Assembly: GCA_023078685.1 (NCBI GenBank)
Contig: JALGAS010000012.1
Coordinates: 496,001 to 560,000 of the forward strand
DNA length: 64,000 nucleotides
Reading direction: 5' to 3'
Source: Neopestalotiopsis rosae
Taxonomy: Eukaryota; Ascomycota; Sordariomycetes; Amphisphaeriales; Sporocadaceae
The translations under genes and the position numbers were made by a program. Below, piece after piece: positions 1-11,547 of this stretch (position 1 is the first letter of the stretch; the number at the start of each line of letters is the position of its first letter). Under the pieces are notes generated by a model. That model was not told where the DNA came from, made no database searches, and saw nothing but the letters and a program-made list of their open reading frames with translations.

Positions 1-1725
1 GAGCACCACCTCATTAGCTGCTTGAGGGTATTAGGTCAGCCCGACTAATCGACGAAGCTTATATCGGCGACAAGAGTGCCACTGCCTCGAAAGTCGAACC
101 ATGCACACCTTGCCTGTCCCACCGAGACGTACACAACCCCCGGCGATTGGCTTCGCAACGACTGGGTTTACAAGGCCGGAAGAGGCAATCATTTTCTACA
201 CGTCCAGAACAGACGAATAGGAACGCGATGATTTTCGTGCAAAGGGGCCGTCGCCCCGGGGCCTCCCGCCGCCTAGCTGAGCCTTATTAGTACCCATAAT
301 ACTTCGATATATACTACGGGGCCCTCTGACAAGGTGAATCTCAACGGTTAAGTATTACCCGCCAATGGGTCCTTCGTTTTACAGCCCTTTGCCTAGTAGA
401 GGAGCCCCAAGGGAAATCTTGGTTGTAACCAGATGGGATCTCGACGTGTTCGGTCCCGAACGTCTTCTCATACAACGTGAACCTGATTCGTGGGAAGCGC
501 GACAGAGCTTCCCTCTTCGTCTCGACACAAAAGCACTTGTGCGAACCATGCCCCCGGCTTCCACGTCAATGGATAATTATGTCTCGGCAAGGGGTCCTGG
601 CTACCAACAGCTATCCGAACCTTTTTCTCGGTCGTCTCGTGCTTGCATGTACATACATAGTAGTGAATGCTTCGCTTATGAGACGCAGGTCGGCAAATTG
701 ACCTCCCTGAACCTGCTTGAGCAAACAGAGTTGAGATCCACGGGGCACGGCAGGATACTCCCGAAGGCCTTGTTCATGCTTTCTTCACTTGGCGAGTTGG
801 GAATACTCAATCCTCATCTTCCAACATCTTCTTGGCCCGTAGCGCCACATGCAGCAGTGATTCACGAATAAGGCGGTGGACATTCACAGTGGCTACAGTG
901 GAGTTGTCACGTTTCTTCCAAGCCCACTGTCGAGTCAGGAACAATTTCGGCCGAAAGATTCGAGGTAGGGCCGAGTGGGCAATACTGAAAAGTTTAAGTG
1001 CCACTTTCATACTTGAGAGACGACACTTGGGAATTCCGCCACTTCTGCTGCAGTACTCTTGTCTGTTTCCTTGGGTTCTGTAGGTTAGTCAGGAATCAAC
1101 CTAGTTACTAGTATCAAATCGCTAACCCTACATCTTTTGAGGCGGCTAGACAGGGGGAATATCCTTCATCCAACATTTGCCCAGTCAATGTCTCTTCCCG
1201 GCGAGAGAAGCCCCCAGCTTTGGTCGTTTGATGCTCCGGGGACTAGGAACCCTTGATACATGCTACAACCGGAAAGGATTGACTAAATTCCCTTTCTCCT
1301 GCGTACCCTAGGCGGGAAACATGCTGCGAGAAGCTCATACAACTATAATTGCCCTTTGCCTCTTGGAAACTGGGGACGGGGGACCAGGTACAAAGTACCG
1401 ATGGCGAGAAGAGAAAAATTGGGACCTTTCCTCAAGTAGACATCGAGTCTCAGCCCGCCTATGCACGAAGACTCGTCGTCAGAATATTTCGAGGGCATGC
1501 CGTTGGTATGATATGTCTGATATACAGCTACGATCTGGTCGTCGGATCTGTCTAGTCTCTGTGTATTAAATCTCTAGACTCTTTACTGGCTCAAGAGTCT
1601 TGGCTTTCGCCTGCATAGTCTCTCATTAATGCGCTTTTACTTTGGCTTGTAATTCTTGGTTTTTTCCCTTTCTTGTTCTTTCTTCTATTCTCTTTCGGCG
1701 ACAAACTGCGACCCCGATTGTCAAA
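1..1725. other. Gene-free stretch at left edge
   Basis: No coding region here can be supported. A 168-codon open frame at 365-871 has no recognisable domain and lies within the length expected by chance. The last 100 bases before the receptor gene are rich in T and C (runs of ctct and tttc), which fits a fungal core promoter and 5' leader for that gene. Confidence 0.6.
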
Positions 1726-3125
1726 ATGGCAGACGATCTTGTTTATTTCACTGACATGACGCCCAACTGGCTCAGCAATGTCGATGGACTCGGCATGGCC
1801 TGTTTGGGCATCACCATACTCTTGACCATTGTCTCGATCCTCGCCGTGTCATTGCGAATGTTTGCGCGAATTGAGGCCGGTGCTACTGGTATCGACGATT
1901 GGCTGATGGTTATTGCGACGGTAAGTCTGAGTGTTTGAGAGGATCAAGTCGCAGCGTGGAATAAGGGAACTAATGTTGTCATGATCTTCTTTTGCAGGGT
2001 CTCTTCACGACAGACTCCATCTTTGCTTGCCTGGATGTCTATGCGAGCTTGGGTAGTCACGATGCCCGAGAAGATTTGACGGACTGGAACAAATCGGCCG
2101 TTGTCATGGTACATACAGAACAGCAACTCCAGAGAGAATGATCGTTGGGCTGACTTGTACAGTATCTCATCTTGTGGCAAATCGCTTACGCCTGGTGTCT
2201 GCCGTTTATTAAATGCAGCATTTGTTTCTCCCTCTTTCGCATCACGAGCGAACTAAAATACCGACTACTCCTTTGGGCCGTCATGGTTCTGGCAACAGTG
2301 AGCGCAATGGTTGGCTTCATTGCCGTCGTCATTACCTGCCAGCCAATGGCCAAGAACTGGGATCCTGTGATCCAGGCAGACACCAGTATCGGTTACTGCA
2401 TGACGGGAAACATTGTTCAAAACCTGAGTTACTACGTTTCCGCGTCCTCCATTGTCACGGACTGGGCTTGTGCTATTATCCCCTGCTTCATCGTATGGAA
2501 CCTGCAGATGAAGCGCAAGCTCAAGATTTCCGTCGCCGCCATCCTGGCACTTGGTGCCGTCGCCAGTGTCACGACCATTGTCCGCCTGCCGTACCTCAGC
2601 GCTTATACGGCACCAACTGATGCCTACTGTGAGTCAAGCCGGTTTTCCATCTCTTTGAAAGTGAAACTAATTTCCTTTCTAGACCAGATCGCCAACATTG
2701 TCATTTGGTCCGAAATCGAGTGCGGCGTCGGCATCATTGCCGGATCCCTTCCGGCCCTGCGCCGCTTCGTCAAGAGCATCCTCGACAAGTCGTCCAAGGG
2801 CGGCTCCTACGACCCCCGCTCGGGCTCCGGCATGGGCACGCAGACCATTGGCGGCGGCAAGGGCCGGAGCCACACGGGGAAGATGAGCCGCAGCGTCAAG
2901 ATGAGCAACCTCAGCCGCAACAACGGCAACAACACCGTCATCGAGGCCGGAAGCAAGGGCGGCAAGAACCACAACAATGGCAACTGGATCGAGCTCGAGG
3001 ACGACTCGGAGAGCCAAAAGCACATCATTACGCAGACCAACGAGATCTCGGTGTCAGTCGAAGAAAGCAGCGACTTGGAGAGAATGGGTTCTAGTTCTAT
3101 ACGTCATCATCCCCAGGCAATGTGA
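1726..3125 (+). CDS. PTH11-like seven-helix integral membrane protein (fungal rhodopsin-type domain)
   Basis: Four exons (1726-1920, 1998-2108, 2163-2628, 2683-3125) encode 404 residues. The start ATG has an A-rich upstream context (tcaaaATGgc). The N-terminal half is a series of hydrophobic helices starting near residue 20, with the family's R-M-F-A-R and D-D-W-L motifs after helix 1. The last helix carries WSEIECGVGIIAGSLPALRR, a signature of the fungal rhodopsin-like/PTH11-related family. The cytosolic tail (about residue 280 on) is Gly/Ser/Lys/Asn rich and ends in an acidic Ser-rich stretch. There is no CFEM domain in front, so it is the non-CFEM type. PTH11 of Magnaporthe senses surface cues, but most relatives have no known ligand, so only plasma-membrane signalling can be inferred. 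The third intron is 54 bp, in frame and stop-free, so its removal rests on the GT..AG ends and on homology. Confidence 0.85.
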
Positions 3126-3804
3126 GAACAGTTGAGTGGAGCTGAAACTCCTCGTACATGGGAGGAAAAATACACAAAAATAATCATTCAACATAGCATT
3201 TCCTTTGTTTCTAGAAATCGATACCCGGTAGAGCGCCAAAAACTCAAAAGCTCTCGAGAGAGACTAGCTGCTCACTTGACATTCTTGCATCTGTATATTA
3301 CACTGGACGACCGCAACCATGTTGACCGCATTGTTGTTGAGTGGCAAATCATTAGAGTTGAATCAGCTACGTATCGCTGTCAAACACAATCTCGGTATAG
3401 CCCGTGCCAAGTTCGCCTGCCTGCTGTCTTCTTTGAAGACGAAAAGATCAGGCATGGTGGCGAATGGCGACGTATCATTGATTTGGATCCAGTGAGAATA
3501 TTGCGATAATGGAGTAGCGAATCCTTCTTCCTAAATAGGCATTCTCTTATTCCTTCTCCTCACATTGCCCCTCATGTTTGCGCTTGGCATGCCGGATTCG
3601 AGTTTGGAGATTATGATCACCCCTTTGAGTTAAAGGACATGATCTGGAATAAGAAGCGCCAACCAATGGTGTCGGTGTTTGTCATGATTCCCGAGGGGAA
3701 CTCCCAAGTCTGAGTAACTCCCTTATCAATCATAACTCTTGTGCACATATACATATACTGAGAAGGCGGTTCAATTCGAAACTTCAAAATTCGGTCTTGG
3801 GACT
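3126..3804. other. Convergent intergenic region
   Basis: Lies between the 3' ends of the receptor gene (+) and the unknown membrane protein (-). A 125-codon frame at 3132-3509 begins right after the receptor stop codon and resembles no known protein. I read the stretch as 3' untranslated and spacer sequence. Confidence 0.5.
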
Positions 3805-5232
3805 CTATGTATCTGAAGACAACAAGTAAAAGCTTGGCCTCAGTGGCGGCGTCGTTGTAAACAAGGGGTCGATGGTGCCAAAGGTCTTGGACGAAGAGAC
3901 TACTTCCACAGCCGGTGGTCCGTCCAAAGCTGCGCCCAGTAAGCGTATGTTGTAGTCCATCTGGTTGGTCCATATGGCAATCATTAACTCTAGAGCTATT
4001 CTCGGCGAGCCTTTTTGTGATGCCTTTTTGAAAGAACGACAGTGGTTCTGCGCCTCCAGTATTTCGTTCTTGATCTTTTCAGCACCGTCTCTGACAATCT
4101 CGAGGAGCGCATGTGCCTCTTGCAAATGGACAGCAAAGTCCTTCAAGGGGATCTGCCTAGATGTAGAACTCGCTTGATTGGCTTGTATGCCGGCTTCGAG
4201 GACCTCGATCTTGTTTCGCGCCACTTCGGCCCTTTCAATGACCAGGGCTATTTGCGCCATCGACGTTTCGGTGAGAATGTCATGAATCTTCAATACTTCC
4301 CAAGTACGAAATGGATCCGTATTGAGAAATTTCCATAGCGTCTTCTTCGACTTGACGGCCTGTAGAGACGCCTTGGCCACCTGATTCGCAACCACGAGTC
4401 GTTGCGCTGTCTCTTTCGCCTGCTTCAGAAACGACACTAAGTCCAGTACAGCATGGCTGATTTCGGCGTTATGAAAGAAGCCGTGTGCTGGTGAGTATAG
4501 GGTAGGCGTTTCACTCTCTGTTTCATCGAGACTCGATTCGACGTCCACTCTGGCGCCCACCCTCTTCGCCGCATCAGTCATTCTCTCTGGAAGACTCGCG
4601 CGTTTCTCAATGTACTTGAATATCTTTTCGTACTTTAATTGGGCATCCAAAACCTTGACAAAGGTCTGCTCCGAAGGCGGTGCCAAACTACACAGACCCA
4701 TGGGGAGTTGTGCAGCAATGGTCGGCACAATGGGCATCTGGCAGGCGCGGTAAACGATGTTCGAAACGTAGGTCATTCCAAGAAAGTTTGTTGTCCACAC
4801 AACCAGAATTGATAAGACTCCCACAAGTATTGGATTTCGAATCTTGTACAGGCACTGCCGCACACCCTCGAATCGATTTCTGTGCGCTGAAGGCGGTTCT
4901 TTGCACGGTGCCTCGTCAATCTCCTCGACAGCAGTTGCCAAACTCGATCTCCTCGACTGGTCCTCGGCGTCTTCCTCAAATATCTCCTGGTCCGTGCTTT
5001 CCGCCAGGCTGAATATACTTCCAGCTCTGATACGATCAATACTGATGTTACAGCTTGGCCGTCTTGCCTGTTCTCCTGCCAGGCTGATGGAGCTAGGACG
5101 ACCCGAAGCACTTTGCCGCGCTCTTTGTCTCACTGGTGATGGCATTGGACTTGCAAATGGCGTTGAATAGGAGGATGAGTGCTCGTTCCTCCATGGTGAC
5201 GATGGTGTCGTTGGTTGGCTATTCGTCTCCAT
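3805..5232 (-). CDS. Unknown single-pass membrane protein with Ser/Pro-rich N-terminus
   Basis: One uninterrupted frame of 475 residues, not recognised as a named family. Residues 1-60 are rich in Ser, Pro and Arg, as in a disordered and probably phosphorylated cytosolic tail. Residues 80-110 are acidic. A single hydrophobic segment lies at about 133-160 (begins NPILVGVLSILVVW). The rest, about 200-440, is largely helical and charged (for example ALVIERAEVARNKIEVLEAG), consistent with coiled coil. There is no signal peptide, so the short N-terminal part probably faces the cytosol and the helical part the lumen or outside, though topology is uncertain. The C-terminal 30 residues are low-complexity Thr/Pro/Ser. 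Its length and open frame make it a likely real gene. A function cannot be given. Confidence 0.7.
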   Translation of the reverse strand: METNSQPTTPSSPWRNEHSSSYSTPFASPMPSPVRQRARQSASGRPSSISLAGEQARRPSCNISIDRIRAGSIFSLAESTDQEIFEEDAEDQSRRSSLATAVEEIDEAPCKEPPSAHRNRFEGVRQCLYKIRNPILVGVLSILVVWTTNFLGMTYVSNIVYRACQMPIVPTIAAQLPMGLCSLAPPSEQTFVKVLDAQLKYEKIFKYIEKRASLPERMTDAAKRVGARVDVESSLDETESETPTLYSPAHGFFHNAEISHAVLDLVSFLKQAKETAQRLVVANQVAKASLQAVKSKKTLWKFLNTDPFRTWEVLKIHDILTETSMAQIALVIERAEVARNKIEVLEAGIQANQASSTSRQIPLKDFAVHLQEAHALLEIVRDGAEKIKNEILEAQNHCRSFKKASQKGSPRIALELMIAIWTNQMDYNIRLLGAALDGPPAVEVVSSSKTFGTIDPLFTTTPPLRPSFYLLSSDT

Positions 5233-5761
5233 TTCGCCGATGTCCTGATCCGTGATGCAGCCAGATCAGATGACCGTGTGTTGACATTCAACTATTCGAA
5301 CGACTTGCGTACTCTTTCCCTACCAGCACTCGAATTTCTATTGTAGTAAATTTGAGAAAGTCGGGTCTTTGTTCTTTGATGTGCTCCGTGGCTACCTTTA
5401 CCTAAAACGGACCGTGACAAGTGAGTAAAGAGATCAAAGAAGTGGAGGCGCCTATTGTTAAGCAGCTGTTCCAACAAGCAAACATTTTTCAAAGTAATGC
5501 AATGATTACACATCCGACCTGTAATCCAACAGAATGTCTTCAACAATTGGCCTAATCAAATGACGTCAACACAATTTCATGAGATTTATTTCCAATGTCC
5601 ACTCAAGATTTCTTATGAGCACGATTTCATTAAGATTTTCCGTCATGATTGTCCGTACATGACCCCAGAGTCAACCATTCAAACGCCGAATAGTGAATCC
5701 CATGTTCACCAGCGCACATGGCTCGAAACCCAACTATACAGTGTAATCCATCCCCTCTCAT
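5233..5761. other. Intergenic, promoter side of unknown membrane gene
   Basis: No supportable gene. It holds the upstream region of the 3805-5232 gene and the 3' side of the small secreted-protein gene. Short AT-rich patches only. Confidence 0.5.
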
Positions 5762-6282
5762 CTAAGCCGTAGCAACCGTAAAGTTCAAAGGCCCAACATA
5801 ACTCTGACTCGACGAAGCCCCATTATTGGTAATGACGAGCTCGTCACTTGTAATGTCATAAACGCCGGTGACGTTGGTGGCCGGGTCGTCGGTGGACACG
5901 GTCGTGACGCTCAGCGCGAGCCCGGCGTCGTCGGTGGTGGCGACGCTCCACGAGTAGGCCGGGTCCTCGCAGCCCGTCAGCGCGACGGCGGGCAGGATGT
6001 CTGGTCCCTGCAGCAGGATGGTGCAGTTGGTGGCGGCGTCCACCTCGAATTGGTAACTATTCCGTGAGAAGGTGGTGCTGTCAGTACTGTCGAAGTCTTG
6101 GACGTATTGGGAATATAATTCAAAGGCGCCGCTGGGGTAGAATGTTTAACCTACCTGCACAATGTTGAATGCGGGATGCAACTGGCATAAAAGTCCGTAA
6201 TGGCATAGGACTCGGCATCGCGCTGCGTCAAGGTCCTGGCCGAAACGGCGGCGGCAAAGATGGTTGCAAAAGTGAGCTGCAT
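5762..6282 (-). CDS. Small secreted four-cysteine protein, AA1-like / Alt a 1-type fold
   Basis: Two exons on the minus strand (6282-6155 and 6077-5762) give 147 residues. The first codons encode a signal peptide (MQLTFATIFAAAVSARTLTQ), followed by a dibasic-like TQR site. The motif ITDFYASCIPHSTLC is typical of the small secreted AA1-like proteins found widely in Sordariomycetes and sometimes annotated as hypersensitive-response-inducing. Cysteines fall at about 35, 42, 61 and 79 and could form two disulfides. N-x-S/T sites near residues 60, 112 and the C-terminus suggest glycosylation. The intron is 77 bp. A second acceptor 9 bp upstream would keep frame and add three residues (150 aa). Relatives are often expressed on hosts; a role as effector is inference only. 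Confidence 0.75.
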
Positions 6283-7103
6283 GTTTTATGAGATTTTTGA
6301 TGTGCCTTTGAGCAACTTGCTGTGAATACTGAATAATAGAGAAGTGATACTTGAGGGCATAGCTAAGAGGTCGGATCAAGAAAACAACTTTATACTGCTG
6401 CCCATGTTTACTTGAATACGACTGATCCACTTTGAATGCTACGACGTACTGTATTCCAAACCAAAAGAACTGGCTGCGCTGCTACTCAACATGATACCCA
6501 AACAGTGGCTCGAGTGGCTTTCGATGGTGGTCACGCTGAGCTGGCTTGCCTGTTTCCGGGGCATCTCCGACGATCACCTCGTATCAACTCACCTCCGGCC
6601 CGAAGCGGAACAGAGCTCCGGGGAAGATGACGCCATTTGCAGAAGGCGGGCGGCGAAAACGACACCCTTGGAGTCGCATCCGCTATGACTGCCGTTGGCT
6701 CGGCTTTAAGATATGATAGGTCGGAGTATAGCCTTTGCATTCCATTGCCTTTTTCGGGTTCAGACCTATAATGTTGGGTCTATTCACGACGGGCAACAAT
6801 ATTAAGCGATGAAGCAACGTTTTGCTTTTTCTTACAGTCTGGATTTTAATGTCCATCCTGTCTCATGGATCACTTCTTGACAATGGAAAAGACCACTTAT
6901 CTCCAAAAATCGAACCGAGATGCTAGCCATTCATTTCGCATTTCTATATGATCCATATAGTCATAACTTGCACTTTCGAGTGATATGAACATTCCGCGTG
7001 CAATGAAACCTCATTCGAACCCTAGTATGATATCATGCCTGTGTAACCAAACTCCCAAACTCCTCATCAATGACGATGCGCAATGTGCTTTAGAAGAGAA
7101 TCC
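6283..7103. other. Intergenic region
   Basis: Between the start of the secreted-protein gene and the end of MTW1. Several short frames on both strands, none with a domain or sensible codon pattern. Nothing further seen. Confidence 0.5.
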
Positions 7104-8295
7104 TCAAGACTCGTCCATGCGGTCATCATTCGCACTGGAACTCGGTGCACCAGCTTCATCACCAAGCATGGAAACGACTCTTTCCAGACCCTCGACCTCG
7201 CCTCTGACCAGATTCCTGCCCTCGGCTTGCCAGTCCCCATCTCGGACCTCTCCGTCCTTGCCCAGCTCAAGGCCTTGGACGCTCTCGAGATGCCGCCTCG
7301 TTGCCGTCTCGACATACTCGAGTCTCTCGCGCCGCCAGCTCTTATTCTGGCTACCGTCCGTCTCATCCATCTTCGCGTCCTCGGCGGGCTGCAGGTGCGG
7401 CGTCATGGTACGCAGCGATGTAGATAGCGCCCGCAGAGCCTGCAGCTGCGACAAGGTAAAGGCTGTGGTCGTGCTCAGCGGCGTGTCGGCACCAGCATCC
7501 TTAAGCTGTGCGACGCCGTCGCGGAGGAACGCCAGGGGGCCGGGAACACCGTTCTCGCCGCTGCCCGCAGTCAAAGCCTGCTCCTCGTCCTTGACCTTGT
7601 CGTCGCGTGCACCCAGCAGGCCCCGGAGGTCGGCCAGCAGCTGCGCGTTTCTCTCCTGCTCTTCGTGCAAAATCGCGTTCAGCTTCATGCTCTCGCGCAG
7701 TCTGCGGCGCAATTGATTGATCGATTCCAACGTCGGTCGGTCGCCGGGCCCGGCAATCGCGCTTCCCTCTGTTCCATCTTCCTCATCGCCAGTGATGCTC
7801 AGCGACGAAAAGTCCAATCCTTCATAATGGCCAAGTTTCATCCAATTCCTAATATCGACGGGCTTGACGCACAAGATATTTCGTAAAACGTAGATCTCAA
7901 ACTTGTCAAAGCTGCGATCGATGCTGGCGCACAGGAGGGTCTCGAGCTGATGCGTGCCGGCGTCAATTTCATTCTTGGCCAGTTCAGCCGGGTCGGGCGC
8001 GCCGACTGCCTTGGAGCCTTTCGGCTTCTTGAAGCCTATCGCCGCTGGGGGAACATTGAGTAGGGCTTGCTCGACCGAGGTGAGGGCGCGATCGGCGAGG
8101 ATGTTGACAGAGTTGATGATGTCGTCAATGAGACTCTGCGACGATGAGGATACCGGTCAGCCCGTGCTTGTTTTGCCATAGCATTGTCTTCCAAATGCTG
8201 GTACAGAATTAATTAGCATGATGACGACTTACGACTGGCGGATAGCCGAAGTGCTCAGTCAAGAGCTCGGTATCCGAATTTGTGGAGGCTGACAT
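7104..8295 (-). CDS. MTW1: Mis12/Mtw1 kinetochore subunit
   Basis: Two exons (8295-8233 and 8135-7104) encode 364 residues. The N-terminus reads TELLTEHFGYPPVSLIDDI across the junction, the hallmark of Mis12/Mtw1 proteins, and is followed by VNILADRALTSVEQAL and a helix ending in the conserved CVKPVDIRNWMKLGHYEGLDF-type region. The second half (about 165-330) has long charged helices. In the family this subunit is the core of the four-protein MIND/Mis12 complex, linking CENP-C at the inner kinetochore to Ndc80 and Spc105/KNL1, and acts at centromeres. The intron is 97 bp with a GTAAGT donor. The ATG is chosen because it is the only one that joins the conserved ELLTEHFGYPP block. The gene is divergent from the neighbouring AIM3-like gene. 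Confidence 0.92.
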
Positions 8296-8901
8296 GATTG
8301 CATCTTCATTCAAAGTGGTAGAGTAAATCGCGACTCTCTTAGGAAGAGGCGCGTCGCGGGCACCTGCAAGTCAATATTTGGGTTGGTGGCTTTTTGGAGG
8401 GGTTCCCGTCGCTCGGATTCGACTTGCCAGGGGTTCCCTGGCCGCTAAGTATACCTGTGCAATGCCCAAAATCCCCAATGGACGAGTAAAGCAGGATCAT
8501 GTTCAAGGGTCTTCTTGTGAATTAGCTTTGTCAAATATTTCTCAGTCTCTCATTTCAATTCAGCCATGGCAATGATGTGAAGTTTCATTTTCTATTTTCA
8601 GGAAGATAGCTGCCAACGGGGGTTGGCACGTTGAACCCAAAGGCCCCTTGTATCTGTGAGAGTCTGGAGTTGGGCTTCGAGTTCTAGCGCTTCTTCGGCG
8701 TCGTACGTCATACCCGCTTTTTGATTTTAGCACTGCCGGCACATCTGAGCTAGTATGAACAACGGACGGCCCGCTTCTGTTTGACACATCTGATAAACCT
8801 CCCTTAGCTTTCTGTTTGCATGGCGAGCATGCATTTCTTTTTCTTGTGAAACCTCTTGTTCTCACTGATAGCGAGGCAAACAAAACGTCCAAGGAGTCGT
8901 C
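8296..8901. promoter_or_regulatory. Divergent promoter region between MTW1 and AIM3-like gene
   Basis: 606 bp separate the two divergent starts. It holds only short frames and T/C-rich patches near the right-hand gene. No specific binding site can be named with confidence. Confidence 0.5.
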
Positions 8902-10192
8902 ATGTCTTCAAAATGGAAGGACCTTGCCAAGAATGGCTGGCACCCAGAGAAGGAGGGGACCACGTTCAAGGGTCAAATGGTATGGCACCTACAAGTTCCC
9001 AGATGCAGTTGATCTCAATTGCTACGTTCATACAATCTCGCCGTTTATGGGACTAACGCAAGAATTGTCTCAGAAAAGTCTCGTGGGCCGTGGTGATTCG
9101 AGCAGCCAGGACCGCAGTTCCCACGTCGCCGCCCCAATATCGTCCCTCCGCGACCCGGCCTCCTTTGCTCCCCCGCCCAAACGCGATCCCTCGAGGCCTA
9201 TTCCTGCTCCGGCCGCGTCGTCCTATGCCCCGGCATTACCATCGTCGACAAGACCAGGCCCTCCAGCTCCTCCAGCCCGTTATGAGCAGCAGCAGCAGCA
9301 GTCTCCGGGCTATGCTCAACAGCAAGAAGGCCTTATCGAGGCAGCGCCCCGACCGGCGCCCAAGAAATGGCAGCTTGATACCACTGGCCTATCCACATCA
9401 CACCTCCCACCACCGCCGGGACGACTAGACGGCGCAGACGGCCGGTCACCCGTCTCCGCTGGGACGCCAGTCTCCGCCTCGGGAACGATTGCCAAAGGCC
9501 CACCGCCATCGCTTCCGCCTCGCTTGCCCCCCAGATCCGGTACAAACTCGCCAGTGCGCACTGCTTCGCCCAGTCTACCCGCTAGATCTGCTACACATAC
9601 GCCCGAGCCCGTAGCAAACGCCGCAAGCGGATTCCTCAATCAAGGTGCCGCGAGCCGATTGGGTGCGGCCGGGATCTCGGTCCCGGGCTTCGGCATCGGT
9701 GGGAACAAGACCGGCCCCGCGCCCCCTCCGCCTCGGTCGCCTGCTAATGCCTCTTCTCCGGCTCCACCGCCACCTTCACAGGGCACGACATGGCAGCAGA
9801 AGCAGGCCGCTCTCCGAACGGCGTCCCAGTTCCACAAGGACCCCTCGACCGTGTCGTTTTCCGACGCCAAAGCCGCGGCCAGCACGGCCAACAATTTCCG
9901 CCAGCGTCACGGCGAGCAGGTCGCCGGCGGGCTCCGGACCGCCAACAGCCTCGGCCAGAGGTTTGGCGTGACGCCGCCTCCCCCGGCAGCGCAACAAGGC
10001 AGTGCTGCTGCTACAAGTCCCGCCGCCACGGCGTCGGAATCGGGAGGGTCCATGTCGGTAAGAGATCTGGCGTCCGCCATTGGCAAGAAGAAACCGGCTC
10101 CGCCACCGCCTAGGAAGAAGCCCGATTTGAGTACGGGCGGCAGTGCAGGTGGGCCGCCTCCGGTTCCCATGAGCACCCGGCCGACCTTTTAA
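8902..10192 (+). CDS. Proline-rich AIM3-like cortical/actin-associated protein
   Basis: Two exons (8902-8979 and 9074-10192) encode 398 residues. The short first exon gives MSSKWKDLAKNGWHPEKEG, the conserved start of filamentous-fungal proteins annotated as altered inheritance of mitochondria protein 3. Then KSLVGRG and SSLRDPASFAPPPKR follow across the junction. The middle (about 60-290) is dominated by poly-Pro runs, Gln repeats and Ser/Thr, as expected for SH3- or profilin-binding disordered regions. Near the C-terminus a helical block (SDAKAAASTANNF, GEQVAGGLRTANSLGQRFG) is followed by KKKPAPPPPRKKP. The intron is 94 bp with a clear gactaac branch site and a ctcag acceptor. Yeast Aim3 interacts with Rvs167 at actin patches; the same role here is inference. 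Confidence 0.75.
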
Positions 10193-10687
10193 GTGGTGGT
10201 ATCAAGAGCAGTCAAGTGGTCTCGCATTGTGAATGGTTGCGATTTGATAGTTGGGAGCTGAAGAGTGTTGTGTGCGGCATAGAACAGCATTGGGTCGGCG
10301 CAAGGTGCAAACATTGATTACATTATCATTACCACATTTCAAAGAATTGATCGAGAAGTCATCTTTCCAGAAAAAAATAACAATAATCGGCATTTCCGGT
10401 ACACAATGCTGCAGTGAGGCCTTTGTCAATATTTTGTTGTACATCCGCCAAAGTGTAATGTCAGATTCCATGACTACGGTGGACAGGTCACGGTGTGCTA
10501 GAAACCAGGTGCATGGATTGATGGAAACTGAAGTTATTTTTGTGACGCCCAGTTGTCATTACTGGGGCAGTATCATAATGCAATTCATTGTTTTCGTGCC
10601 GTGATCATCGCAATGCTGGCGATATCATAGATCTATGCCAAGTATTTTCGCGCCATCCCCTTAAATGTCATTCAATCGTGTCCCATT
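10193..10687. other. Convergent intergenic region
   Basis: Lies between the 3' ends of the AIM3-like gene and the TCTP gene. Nothing beyond short chance frames. Confidence 0.5.
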
Positions 10688-11547
10688 TTAAACCTTCTCG
10701 CCCTTGAGAGCGTGCTTCCAGAAGGTGAAGTAGGGGGTAACACCATCCTCACGGTAGTTGAGGAGAGCGACGCTACATACGATGTTAGATGTGCTGTTTT
10801 TATATATCCACGGAATTGTTTCAAAAGTGGGGACTTACTGCTGGTCGTCGTTGTCGCTGGGACCGGACTCGCCAATGTAGAACTCGTAGTCGCCAATGTT
10901 CTTGAGGACCTTCATGATGAAAGCCTGACCCTTGGTCTTGAAAGCCTCGAGGTCAGCGGCCTTGGTCTCGGCGTCCTTGGTGGTGTCGGCCTCGATGTGA
11001 GCCTTGACGGTCTTGATGAAAGCTATTTTTGCAGTGTTAGCCTCTTTTGCCAAACATCAAATTGCCCACTTTTGTCGTGGCAAGAAATTTGTGGCGGGAA
11101 AACGTACTCTTGACGTGGGCCTTGTAGCCGTTCTTGTCCATGGGCATCTCGGTGAGCTGGAAGGAGTGGATGATGTTGTTGACCTTGGAAACACCGTCCT
11201 CAACACCCTCCTCAGCCTCCTCGGCGGAAGCGTTGGCACCAGTGTCTATTTACGGGAAGGCAGTCAGCATTTGAAGGCGGCCTCATAATGTGTGGTCCTT
11301 GTAACGGGTTCAACATACCGTAGCTCTCACCACCGACCTGGATCATGGCGCAGTCGGCCTCGTAGAGGATGCCATCGACCTCCTTGAGATCGTAGGAGTC
11401 GGAGATCAGCTCAGAGCCGGTAACGATGTCCTGTGATTGCGGGGTTAGCCAAAGTCGCAAAGCAAAATTGCGGGGTGATTGCCGTCTGGTTTTGTGGCCA
11501 CAGGCAACAGCGGGACGAGAAGATCAACTTACCTTGTAGATAATCAT
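10688..11547 (-). CDS. TMA19: Translationally controlled tumour protein homolog (TCTP)
   Basis: Five exons (11547-11533, 11430-11319, 11245-11108, 11022-10839, 10772-10688) encode 177 residues, normal for the family. The start exon is only 15 nt (MIIYK), followed by [33 protein letters not shown], then [21 protein letters not shown] and the C-terminal [18 protein letters not shown] block. Those are the two TCTP signature regions. Yeast Tma19 is cytosolic, ribosome-associated, and moves to mitochondria under stress; metazoan TCTP binds calcium and microtubules. The intron-dense short-exon layout is typical of highly expressed fungal genes. The residue at the last junction (Gln-Asp-Asp-Gln then His-Val-Ala) depends on the exact splice site chosen. 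Confidence 0.95.

Noticed and set aside
365..871. 168-codon plus-strand frame at the left edge
   Set aside because: Length is within what chance gives in 64 kb of six-frame sequence; no domain, no conserved-looking segment.
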